Assembly: GCF_003003285.1 (NCBI RefSeq)
Contig: NZ_PVTP01000010.1
Span: 83,817 to 147,816 of the forward strand
DNA: 64,000 nt
From: Yoonia maritima
GTDB lineage: Bacteria > Pseudomonadota > Alphaproteobacteria > Rhodobacterales > Rhodobacteraceae
Reading direction: 5' to 3'
Notes under the pieces: model-generated
What the model saw: only the letters and a program-made list of their open reading frames with translations
Told to the model about the DNA's origin: nothing
Database searches by the model: none
Shown: positions 14,993 through 23,491 of the stretch, piece by piece
Numbering within the stretch: position 1 is the first letter of the stretch
Layout of the letters: each line of letters opens with the position of its first letter
Translations under genes and position numbers: made by a program

Positions 14993-17982
14993 ATGTCTGC
15001 CAGTATCTCTTTCGCCGTGATGATTTCAGGCGGCGTTGCGTTTTCATGGAACATTTCGACAGCGTGGGCTAACTCGGTTTTTGTAATCAGCCCGGCTTTG
15101 AATTGATCAAGGCGTGTGCGGATAAGCCATAGGCGCGCGTTTTGTGATGTCGCGATGTCTGCGGATTTTGCAAAGGCGGCGGTGGCGGCTTCGGTTTGTC
15201 CGGCCATAATGCAGACCTGCGCATGAAGCCGCAGCACCTCGGCGAGCCAGCAATTCAGACCCGAAGCCTCATTTTCAATGACGGCTGACATGGATTCTTG
15301 CAATGCGGTGTCAATCTCACCCTGCCGGGCTAGCGCCATCGCATAATGTGACCTGAAATACGGTAAGCCGACCCGAGCGCCGCTCATTTCATGGATGTTT
15401 AGAACCTGACCAAACGCTACCAAGCCATCTTTGGTGCTGCTTTGAGATGGGTCCATAACGTTCAGCCAAGCCGCGCCTGTTACCTGCCAAAATGCAGCAC
15501 CTTGTTCATGGGCAGCCTCTATTCCTTGCTTTACTCGCGCTACGGCCCTTGTGACATCCCCAGCGTAAAATAGCGGAACAGAACCCCAGATTAACGAATA
15601 AGGCAGCATGACTGGAATATTTAGCAAGTCTTGATGGGCGTCCGATTCGGCAACAAGATCGCGGATAGAATGGGTTTCGCCACAAATTGATCGGCCAACG
15701 CTGTCGAACATTTGCGTCGCTGCAAATGGATCGACACCGTATTGCGTGATCATCGCACCATGTTTGTCGATGTCGTATAAGTCGCGCAGCTTGGCAAACT
15801 CGACGAAAAGCTTTTCGAAGTTACCGCTGTAGCAATGCAAGCATGCTTCGACGTTTAGTGCTGCGAGTTGTACTTCTCCGTTGGTTTCGGACACCGGAAC
15901 ATGTGCTGCGGTTTCTAATAGCAGTTTGCAAAATTGATCTGCGCCGGTTCGATCCCCTGAAATAATCGCGTGAGAGAACATACCGCAAAACGCCGGCCCG
16001 TTCGCGGCGGAATAGCCTTGTTGCGTGGATGCTAGGTCCGACACTGCTTCAAAGGCTTCTTTTACCGCGAGAGTCATGTAACCGCCTAGCTGGACGCGGA
16101 TCGACGCAAGCGCTGTGTAGCACGCAATTTTCAGGTCATGTACATCGACGTCGGTGGGCGCCTGAGAGCACAAAGAAATTGCAGCGAGGATATGTGTCTC
16201 GGCATCTTCGAACGCCCCTTGAAACAACGCCCACTGACTGACCGTAAGATAGTTTTGAATTGCAGGCACATGTTGCTGCGCAAGGCTGAGATGGTCAGTC
16301 AGGATCGCAGGGTTCCGTCTCACAGCGTCAGCATGGTTTTCTTGAAGATGTGATGCGATTTGGCTGTGAAAATCAACGCGCGTACGTCGCAACAACCCGT
16401 GGTAGGCGGCCTGATGCAACAGAGCATGCGAAAACGTCCAGCTGTCGTTTGATTGTTCTGTTAGCACACCGCGTGCGCAGGCCTTTGCTAAATGCGGTTG
16501 TAGAGGTTCGTAATCTTTGGCGATTGCACGCAGCATTTCGATGTTAAAATTGCGCCCAATGACAGACGCGCATTGCAGCACCGGCTTTGAGGTACCTGTC
16601 GCGTCGATTTGACTGGCAAGAAGATCCATCAACGATCCTGGAATGCCTTGGTCATTGTCTGACAGGGATCGCTGAAAGAGCTGCTCCAAAAACAGCGGAA
16701 CCCCTGCTGCTTTTTCGATCAAGGCTTCGCGATTTTTCGCCTGTGTTTTGCCTGCTGCGAGCGCATCAAGCATGTTTGAGGCGTCGACGCGATCCAATGC
16801 ATCTAACGGGATCAACGATATCGGTAAATTGTCTAGGTATTTGCCGATCTTTGTGTCTTCGCGGCTTGTCATCAGAATTTGGTAGTGGCCCGCTTCGGGG
16901 CTTTGTAAAATGTTGACGAGAACGCCAAAGCTCGCGTTATCTAGCCAGTGCAAGTCTTCAAAGACCAATATGCCGTCGGGTTGGATGGCTTGGATTGCCT
17001 GCCAAATAGCATCTTCAATAAGTGCTTTCAGCGCGACATTAGATTTTTCCGCCAGCAATCGCTGCCCATCTGTAAGCCCGAGTACCAGTGCTAAGGCGCG
17101 CTGCGCGTCAGTAGATAGCCCAAAGGGTTCAAAACACCGTTGAATATCAGAGAATTCAGGCAGGGAGGTGCGCGTGTGTATTGCGATCCAGTCTTTGAAA
17201 GGCTGATAACTGGCGCGCGTATGTACCCCGTTTGCGTTAAATGTAGCAATTCGCGATGCGGATTGGGCGACATAGCGGCAAAGTGCAGTTTTCCCGATAC
17301 CCGCTGGGCCGATGACAAGGCTCGGTTGGTTGCTGTTCTCGATGCGGCTAAGTTCATTTGTGCGGCCGACAAAAAATGGCTGCAGTTGATTGTCAGGTCG
17401 CGCGATGGTCGCTGTGGGTTGGTAAAGCGTTTGGATTTCGGCAAATCCCTTAAGCTTTTGGCCTGGAATGGCTTTTGCGACAATGGTTCCCCGAAGAAGG
17501 TCCTTTGTGCTTTGGGCAATCATGACACCGCTAGGGGCTGCACGTTCCTGGATACGTTGGGCGAGCGTGGTGACCATACCGGTTGCGCGCGGTAGGTTGC
17601 TGGCGTTTCGTCGCCGTACAGCAACTTCGCCAGTTGCTACGCCTGCGCGTAGCTGGATGTCTCCGCCGTTCTTATATACGGCATCAATATTTGCAACTGC
17701 GGCAAGCGCAGCATTTACCGCTTTTGATGCAGTAAGTTCGTCTGCATGTTCAAGGCCGAAAAGCGCGACAACACCGTCACCCAGATATTCCGTTACCTCG
17801 CCATCGTGTTCTTCAACAATGGATCGCGCTTGCGCATAAAATTCTTCAAGCCACTGTTCGAGATCTTCAGCGTCAGCAGTACTTGCGATGTCGCTAAAGC
17901 CGACGACGTCGATAAACACCGCAGTGACTTGTTTTCGTTCGCCCCTGCCAACCGAAGCAGGGGATCGTTCCGAGTGGTTCAT
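14989..17982 (-). CDS. Class III nucleotidyl cyclase with AAA-ATPase and helical-repeat sensor region
   Basis: The 997-residue multidomain protein has an N-terminal class III cyclase domain (about 15-165), a P-loop ATPase domain (Walker A GPAGIGKT at 225-232, Walker-B-like DGILVFEDLHWLD near 330), and a long C-terminal helical-repeat region. This layout matches STAND-type cyclases with unknown triggers. Both metal-binding Asp are present (Asp25 in FIDVVGFS and Asp69 in YLGDG), as is the transition-state Arg143. However, the adenine-selecting Lys is Glu65, its partner Asp is Arg132, and the conserved Asn is Thr139, so activity and nucleotide choice are uncertain. The ATG follows GGGAGCGCGGT. 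It lies 27 bases after the FAD oxidoreductase stop and overlaps the Crp-type gene by 4 bases. Confidence 0.88.
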   Translation of the reverse strand: MNHSERSPASVGRGERKQVTAVFIDVVGFSDIASTADAEDLEQWLEEFYAQARSIVEEHDGEVTEYLGDGVVALFGLEHADELTASKAVNAALAAVANIDAVYKNGGDIQLRAGVATGEVAVRRRNASNLPRATGMVTTLAQRIQERAAPSGVMIAQSTKDLLRGTIVAKAIPGQKLKGFAEIQTLYQPTATIARPDNQLQPFFVGRTNELSRIENSNQPSLVIGPAGIGKTALCRYVAQSASRIATFNANGVHTRASYQPFKDWIAIHTRTSLPEFSDIQRCFEPFGLSTDAQRALALVLGLTDGQRLLAEKSNVALKALIEDAIWQAIQAIQPDGILVFEDLHWLDNASFGVLVNILQSPEAGHYQILMTSREDTKIGKYLDNLPISLIPLDALDRVDASNMLDALAAGKTQAKNREALIEKAAGVPLFLEQLFQRSLSDNDQGIPGSLMDLLASQIDATGTSKPVLQCASVIGRNFNIEMLRAIAKDYEPLQPHLAKACARGVLTEQSNDSWTFSHALLHQAAYHGLLRRTRVDFHSQIASHLQENHADAVRRNPAILTDHLSLAQQHVPAIQNYLTVSQWALFQGAFEDAETHILAAISLCSQAPTDVDVHDLKIACYTALASIRVQLGGYMTLAVKEAFEAVSDLASTQQGYSAANGPAFCGMFSHAIISGDRTGADQFCKLLLETAAHVPVSETNGEVQLAALNVEACLHCYSGNFEKLFVEFAKLRDLYDIDKHGAMITQYGVDPFAATQMFDSVGRSICGETHSIRDLVAESDAHQDLLNIPVMLPYSLIWGSVPLFYAGDVTRAVARVKQGIEAAHEQGAAFWQVTGAAWLNVMDPSQSSTKDGLVAFGQVLNIHEMSGARVGLPYFRSHYAMALARQGEIDTALQESMSAVIENEASGLNCWLAEVLRLHAQVCIMAGQTEAATAAFAKSADIATSQNARLWLIRTRLDQFKAGLITKTELAHAVEMFHENATPPEIITAKEILADI

Positions 17983-18009
17983 ACCGCGCTCCCGTGCCCC
18001 CGGAGGTCA

Positions 18010-20970
18010 CTATAGGCGGTTTCTTGCCGCTTCCAAGCGCGCAATGCGCCCACTGTCGAATGGGTTTGACAAAGTCCAACTTGTCCAAATGCGGAATGCG
18101 CCGGGCAAAGCCGATTGTGGGCTGTTCTCTCCTGCATTTATCTGAAGAGGTTGCGAAATCATCTTGCCTGCCGGAAGGTTAGCCAGTTCTGCATTTTGAA
18201 CGTCAATTTGGGCATGTACACCAGCGACTTGGGCGGATGTTAAACCGAAATCTAGATTTGAAAATTGCCATTTTCCCCATTTATTTAGGGTTACTACGAC
18301 CTGATTGGCACGACGGGCCACGTCGCCAAGAGCGCCATAGTCAGTTAACGGACGTTGCATGTCGCGTTGGGCATATTTTGCCGACCAAATCGGCGACCCT
18401 TGCTCGGTTGCAACCGTGTAATGATCGTTGCCCATGCTTAGTTTACCAAGTTTTTTATTGTAACCGTAAAACCACACTCCGGCGAGCCGCGGTAGATTGC
18501 TATTCAGGTAAAGGTTGGGAAGATAGGCAAAGACACCGTCGTGACCTTCAACTTGAACGTCGTTGATTGCGATGATCGCCTCGTTGTAATTTCGAAAGCC
18601 AAGTAGGCGAGGCAGGATTGTCGGGCGCACACCAATTTGTTGATTGGCAAGGATGGAAACAGGGTGTGTTCCTTCGGGGGTGGTGGCTTGCGGATGCAAT
18701 GTCATGCCCTTGGGCAACACATTTTTAAGTGTGGTTGCGTCGACGGCATGGAAGCTAAAGAAACCATCCAATTCACCGACCCCGAAAAACGGTGTTAACG
18801 GCCAATTCGCGCTTTGGGCGTATGGGCTGGCAAGTCGGGCTGCGTCACCGGGGCCGTTATCGATGATAAGATCACCTTCACCGACAATTTCGATATCCGC
18901 GCCGGTCAAACCACGTGCGGCACCTAGGCCCGAAATTGTCGCGGCCTCGACACAGCCAGCGTTGATACCGCAACGTGTCCAATCGCCGGCGGCGTATAGG
19001 TTTTCAAACCCGGTGCCATCTGGGGGTAGGCGGTATTGCACGCTGCCGGGGACCGATAACACATATCGTTCAGACCCATAAAAATTTTGACGAAAATACT
19101 GTGACTTGAATTTCTCTGGACCGGTTTTGGCTTTTCCAGAATGAAGTAGGTCTAGATCAAATTTACCGTTCTTTTCTGCCTTCGGCCACATTTGAAGCAG
19201 GGAATTGTTGGCCCACTCCAGTACGCGATCTTCGAATGGGATCGGGTCAACGCCCGCGTCTTTTGCCGGGCTACAGAAATACGCGATCGACGCAGGGCCG
19301 GGGTTGCTCCAGTCCTCGCGGCCAATCAGGTCTGACATGTCGGCCCAAGTATCAAGTGGTTCGATAAAACTGGTGATGACGGTTTTCAAATCTGAGGGAA
19401 TGTCACCGATATTGTGTTTGGCGACAACATCGTTCCAGCCCATTTCAGCAGCGGTTTTGTCGACCCAAAACTGTGCGGCCTGCGTCGCGACGGTTTGCAC
19501 CTTATCCAACATCAATTTCCAACGGTTGCTGGCCGCGACAAGTTCGGACGCCATATAGGGGAGCGAACCTAATGACGCGCCAAGAATGATTTCGTCGAAA
19601 TCTTTGCCGCGTTTCAGGCTGTAAGCTGTACCCGTTGGTGGCTCTTTTTCGCATTCGAAATCGATACCAGATGCTTCCAATTCAGCACCATTCTTAAGCT
19701 GCCCCCATAGCGGTTTCGATGGCCAACAAGGCAAGCCCTTAACCGGAACAAACGGGTCATAGTCGCCGCTGTTGACCACAGCCTGTTCGACCATATCTAT
19801 TCTGTCGACGAATGTTTTGCTGTCGTCCAACGCCAGATGGGTCGCCGCATTGAAGAATTTGAATTTTACGCCGCGATGCTTGAGTATCTGATAATAAGGG
19901 CCAAATATCGTGTCCCCCATCCCAGCCATCATTTTGTAAAACAACGATCCTTTATAGCTGAACGCGAGCCGTAGCAAACCTCGGATTGCGGTGCCTGCGC
20001 CAACGCTTCGATGGTCTGTCATACCTCCAGGGTAGCCGAACACGTAATCATAGCAGCCACGAAAAACAGCTGAATAGACCGCTTGATCGCTTGCGCCATA
20101 GTCAAGCAACCATTGGCTAATTTCGTGATCGTCGATCGCATTGAAGCCATGCAAAAATAGACCGTTGTCGATTGTGCCACGAAAAAATGCGAGCGATAGA
20201 TCAATGATGTATTTAAAGCGGCGGGCCTCGTCGGACAAAACGCCGTTGATGTCTTTGTCACTTGCTAGCCAGTTTTGCGCATGGCGTGCCATATCGGCAA
20301 GTACCATCAAATCGCTTTGCGTATGCTGGTTAGCGTCCTTGGGCATTGCATGCGCATAGTCGCGCATCTGATGAAGCGGTGAACGTTGCTGTGTGGCAAG
20401 GCCTTTACGCTTTAGCGCGGGCTTGAAGCGGTCGGGCGTAACGTATGATTTACCTTTTTCAATTTCCTCGAGAATCTTTTCAATAAAATTAACAACCGAT
20501 TCCAGTAATTCCTGAAAGTAAGAAAAGGGTGTGGGAAGCACCCCACCGGTTCCCGGTGTTTGCCCGTTAGGTGCGAACTCAATGAGCCATGGATGGATTG
20601 TTTTCTTGCCATCTGTTTCAATTTCTTCGGCCAGTAAAAAACGATTAAGACCAGTAAAGGCCTTTTCGATTGTTCCCAATGGGGCGTTAGGGCTGCGTAG
20701 TCCGGTACTGTTTAGCTGGTCATAACAATCGCGCATCAGTCTAAAGCCGTTTTCGTAGAAGCCAGCCCAGATATGTAATCCGTGTTCTTCAATACGTGCC
20801 GCGTGATCCATATTGCGGCCGCTTGCACCTTTGCCGCCAAGACGCCACCCAAGTTGATAAAGCGTGATGTCGTATTCGTCTTGCCAATTGGGTAGCTGTG
20901 TAATCGCGTATGCCGATGTAATTGCCCCTACGCCGCCGCCGATTACCGCAATCTTCTTTTTTCCTGTCAT
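18010..20970 (-). CDS. FAD-dependent amine-oxidoreductase/desaturase-like protein with C-terminal acetoacetate-decarboxylase-like domain
   Basis: The 986-residue protein has an N-terminal dinucleotide-binding motif IAVIGGGVGAITSAYA. GWRLGGKGASGRN and RIEEHGLHIWAGFYENGFRLM follow, as in FAD desaturases and hydroxysqualene-dehydroxylase-like enzymes. The FAD-type domain ends near residue 690 with LYAAGDWTRCGINAGCVEAA. The region from about 720 resembles acetoacetate decarboxylase: NEAIIAINDV (Glu797), GVFAYLPNLYLN, then GVWFYGYNKKLGKLSM, where Lys839-Lys840 align with the catalytic Lys pair. The ATG follows GGAGG at 7-base spacing. It heads an apparent operon with the cyclase and Crp genes. The FAD call is firm; the C-terminal call is by motif only, and the reaction is unknown. 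Confidence 0.75.
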   Translation of the reverse strand: MTGKKKIAVIGGGVGAITSAYAITQLPNWQDEYDITLYQLGWRLGGKGASGRNMDHAARIEEHGLHIWAGFYENGFRLMRDCYDQLNSTGLRSPNAPLGTIEKAFTGLNRFLLAEEIETDGKKTIHPWLIEFAPNGQTPGTGGVLPTPFSYFQELLESVVNFIEKILEEIEKGKSYVTPDRFKPALKRKGLATQQRSPLHQMRDYAHAMPKDANQHTQSDLMVLADMARHAQNWLASDKDINGVLSDEARRFKYIIDLSLAFFRGTIDNGLFLHGFNAIDDHEISQWLLDYGASDQAVYSAVFRGCYDYVFGYPGGMTDHRSVGAGTAIRGLLRLAFSYKGSLFYKMMAGMGDTIFGPYYQILKHRGVKFKFFNAATHLALDDSKTFVDRIDMVEQAVVNSGDYDPFVPVKGLPCWPSKPLWGQLKNGAELEASGIDFECEKEPPTGTAYSLKRGKDFDEIILGASLGSLPYMASELVAASNRWKLMLDKVQTVATQAAQFWVDKTAAEMGWNDVVAKHNIGDIPSDLKTVITSFIEPLDTWADMSDLIGREDWSNPGPASIAYFCSPAKDAGVDPIPFEDRVLEWANNSLLQMWPKAEKNGKFDLDLLHSGKAKTGPEKFKSQYFRQNFYGSERYVLSVPGSVQYRLPPDGTGFENLYAAGDWTRCGINAGCVEAATISGLGAARGLTGADIEIVGEGDLIIDNGPGDAARLASPYAQSANWPLTPFFGVGELDGFFSFHAVDATTLKNVLPKGMTLHPQATTPEGTHPVSILANQQIGVRPTILPRLLGFRNYNEAIIAINDVQVEGHDGVFAYLPNLYLNSNLPRLAGVWFYGYNKKLGKLSMGNDHYTVATEQGSPIWSAKYAQRDMQRPLTDYGALGDVARRANQVVVTLNKWGKWQFSNLDFGLTSAQVAGVHAQIDVQNAELANLPAGKMISQPLQINAGENSPQSALPGAFRIWTSWTLSNPFDSGRIARLEAARNRL

Positions 20971-21082
20971 TTAATGCCTCCGGATTTATTTAATTTAATT
21001 GGGGCAATGGTTAAGCTTAATACCTATAAGTTTCCTGATTCTATTTTTAGTATTAATGTATGTGAATTGTATTTGGTCGAAA

Positions 21083-21116
21083 AAAAAGGCTGCCAAGCAA
21101 TTTGGCAGCCTTTTTG
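21083..21116. terminator. Strong bidirectional terminator between the 323-residue and 986-residue protein genes
   Basis: The arms AAAGGCTGCCAA (21085-21096) and TTGGCAGCCTTT (21102-21113) form a 12-bp stem with a five-base loop. A runs on one side and T runs on the other allow termination on either strand. On the minus strand it ends the transcript of the 323-residue protein gene and isolates the FAD oxidoreductase-cyclase-crp operon, whose promoter must lie in 20971-21080. Confidence 0.88.
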
Positions 21117-21136
21117 TATTCGTTATGTCACGGAAA

Positions 21137-22108
21137 CTATTCGTAGCTATGCCACGGTGCCGCGACGCTGATGGATAAAACGGGCGCAGCATCCTGTTGG
21201 GCTTTCATTCGAAAGTTACCGTGATGTGTTTTCCCGGTCGCAGCAGTCGGTAAATGCTCAAGTAACGCTTTATAACTGGGTAGTTTATTGCCGCCGCAAG
21301 CGCGCACGCGCTTTTCAATGGTGGTGTCGTCTTTGAATAGTTCTTTAGAGCTAAATGACAGAGATAAGATTGGTAATGTACCAACACTGCCCATTGTGTA
21401 GCTAAAGCCTAAAGTAGCTGTTGGAAACGCGATCTGTGGCGGGCCATTTGTCATGCCATCAATCGACATCGATAACACATCTGGTGACACCTGCGCAGGC
21501 ATGCAAAGCGCGGGGAGAATTGTCCGTTGGACGTTGTCTGCCTCACAGTGAATCGTGACTTGCTGTGTAAGCGTATCATAGGCCAGCATCGTTGCGCGTG
21601 CTGATGGGCCGTAGTCCTGTAAAATTGGGGAAAACGGGGTTTCGGACATAAGCGGTGATAGATCCGACGCTGACGCAGGGATTTCCGCGAAGAGGGTTAT
21701 GCCCAATTTGTTTCCGTCATGACGCAGACCTAGACGTGCACCATATTCCAGATTTGATAGCCCTTGAGCCGCGCTAATAACTTCGCGAAGCTGGATGCTG
21801 GGTCCGGTTCCGCCTAAATCCACGATTGTTTTACACGCTTTGGCAAGCCGGGTTACTGGGTTGATGGCGGGGTTATCTACTTCTGTCGTGAGGGCAAGCG
21901 CCCTGTCGTCAGTCGAAAATTCGACGGCGACTGGTGCGCCCGTATCCGTTAACGTGCTGGGGTGCCAATGCGCCCATCCGCTGGGTTCCATTACGCCGAT
22001 ATCGTGTAACACACGTTCAAGTGCGTCGCCCGCTTGCCCATGGCGGCGTAGATACCAGCACCAATCAAGGTCACTACGTGCAGGAATTGCGGGAGCTAAG
22101 TTGAACAT
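21137..22108 (-). CDS. Conserved-looking hypothetical protein, 323 residues
   Basis: No family is recognised with confidence. The protein is soluble, without signal peptide or membrane helix. It alternates helical stretches with beta-rich segments (for example VEFSTDDRALALTTEV, KLGITLFAEIPA, ATLGFSYTMG, LPILSLSFSS) and ends VLSISVAAPWHSYE. The repeated strand pairs and roughly 320-residue length recall the barrel of ABBA-type aromatic prenyltransferases, but this is only a shape argument. The ATG follows AAGGCACGTACA. The gene probably shares a transcript with the tail-collar gene 140 bases upstream and ends at a strong terminator. Confidence 0.6.
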   Translation of the reverse strand: MFNLAPAIPARSDLDWCWYLRRHGQAGDALERVLHDIGVMEPSGWAHWHPSTLTDTGAPVAVEFSTDDRALALTTEVDNPAINPVTRLAKACKTIVDLGGTGPSIQLREVISAAQGLSNLEYGARLGLRHDGNKLGITLFAEIPASASDLSPLMSETPFSPILQDYGPSARATMLAYDTLTQQVTIHCEADNVQRTILPALCMPAQVSPDVLSMSIDGMTNGPPQIAFPTATLGFSYTMGSVGTLPILSLSFSSKELFKDDTTIEKRVRACGGNKLPSYKALLEHLPTAATGKTHHGNFRMKAQQDAAPVLSISVAAPWHSYE

Positions 22109-22248
22109 TGTACGTGCCTTCTGAGCTGTAGTTCATACGAGAGAGTCCCGTATTTTTGCTAAGCGTAGTCCCGATAGGGGCAGGTTATTGTGCGTTTGGA
22201 CACAGAATGATCTTTTTTTACCAAATAGAAAGAAATTCTTACCCAGTA

Positions 22249-22665
22249 TTAATTTCGTCTTGGGAATTTTCCTGTGATTGCAATGATATAGTTGATGCAA
22301 AGTGTGGGCTGCATATTGTCGTCTGTTGCGTCGATGCTACAGGTGTTTGGGGGCGTAGATAGTATTTTTGAATTGGAAATTAGCGATTTATGCTCTGAAA
22401 TCTGCCCCAAGTTGCGCTCTGATCCCATTTTGTCGCCGGCCCTGCGTGAGGTGAGGGCTGGGCCAGTCCCGGCGTGCATAGGGACGCGGCCTCGAAGGTC
22501 AGGTAATCCGAACTGTGTGTGCCCATCACCACCATAGATCGTACCAAGGATGGCAAAAAGTGCCTCGTTTGACTTAATATCTAACAGTTGCCCGTCACAA
22601 AACGCCCAGCCGCGCGGCGCGAAATTTCCGCTAAAAAGGATCACTTGTCCTAGTAAAGGTTCCAT
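22249..22665 (-). CDS. Phage tail-collar domain protein (microcystin-dependent-protein-like)
   Basis: The 138-residue protein starts MEPLLGQVILFSGNFAPRGW, then AFCDGQLLDI.SNEALFAILGTIYGGDG and FGLPDLRGRVPMHAGTGP. These are the hallmarks of the tail-collar domain found in phage fibres and MdpB-like bacterial proteins. It ends NMQPTLCINYIIAITGKFPRRN, also typical. The Gly- and His-rich middle section usual in the family is missing and two unusual cysteines are present, so it is shorter than most members. The ATG at 22665 has GGAG 12 bases upstream, rather far. No other phage genes are nearby. Confidence 0.85.
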   Translation of the reverse strand: MEPLLGQVILFSGNFAPRGWAFCDGQLLDIKSNEALFAILGTIYGGDGHTQFGLPDLRGRVPMHAGTGPALTSRRAGDKMGSERNLGQISEHKSLISNSKILSTPPNTCSIDATDDNMQPTLCINYIIAITGKFPRRN

Positions 22666-23253
22666 AGGAATGCGGGACTCCAATTTATGGTCGCAAACTA
22701 AGCGAAGACGTTATGTAATATGGTGTGCTGTTAGCTGGGAAAAGTCTGTGATATTTCGCACATAGGTGTTTGAGCAGAACGAAGCGGAATGGTCGCGGTA
22801 CGGTTTGTTGGGCACCATGAATGGGCTGGTGTATGGCTAAGACTCTTGCTGTTAATGTTTTTGTGTTCTGTCACGCATTTACTGATGGGTTGTTTTGGTG
22901 TGACGCAAGGTAATGCTCTGATTGCAAGATTCGACGGTTGCGGAATTAGTATACACGTATAGGGTGTATTTATATTGCGCCTTATCGTATTGCGTGACGG
23001 TGAATGTTGTAAAATTGCAGCATATTGTTTGTTGGGATTCTACTCATCCGTGACACAGTTTTATCTAGTGCTCTGTATTTGAAGTAAAATTTCTCAAAAT
23101 TGTGGGTATTTGTCTGCGTTCGATCGATAGATTTGGGAGTTTATGTCTATTAACCCATTGTTTTTGAGAGTTTGTTTGCGCAATCATCGAGGTGTTAAGA
23201 TTGTATTAATACATGCGTAGAGGCGAGCAGGGCTTTGTGCAAAGGGACGTAAA
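22666..23253. other. AT-rich intergenic region
   Basis: These 588 bases between the divergent tail-collar gene and a small plus-strand gene hold no gene of normal size. A 25-codon plus-strand ORF at 23143-23220 behind GGGAGTTT is possible but unsupported. The region must contain promoters in both directions. No repeat or RNA family was recognised. Confidence 0.4.
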
Positions 23254-23430
23254 ATGGCAGACGATCGAAAAACGGGACAATATTTTGCTTTGCTAGAAGA
23301 GCATTCGACTGATGAAACTATTGCCCAGCTTGGCCGTAATGATGACGTGACCTCTCATGAACGCTTCCCAGATGTGGAAGACATTTTGGACCGGTTGGCC
23401 GTGAACGTAAGAGCCGCAGAAAAGAAGTAA
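23254..23430 (+). CDS. Hypothetical small acidic/charged protein, 58 residues
   Basis: This short frame from ATG 23254, behind AAAGGGACGTAAA (a good ribosome site), encodes MADDRKTGQYFALLEEHSTD and then DETIAQLGRNDDV.., ending VNVRAAEKK. The sequence is highly charged, probably helical, with no membrane segment. Composition and ribosome site support a real gene. No family is recognised. The DUF2125 gene begins 61 bases downstream on the same strand. Confidence 0.55.
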   Translation: MADDRKTGQYFALLEEHSTDETIAQLGRNDDVTSHERFPDVEDILDRLAVNVRAAEKK

Positions 23431-23491
23431 GGCTCGCGCCTCAAGCTCAGTATTGTTAGTCTGCCGCAAACAACTACCCTGAGGCTCCGAC

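Noticed and set aside
22249..22665. Remnant prophage around the tail-collar gene
   Set aside because: No integrase, capsid, terminase, lysis gene or attachment repeat is present nearby; a lone collar-domain protein is common in non-phage contexts.
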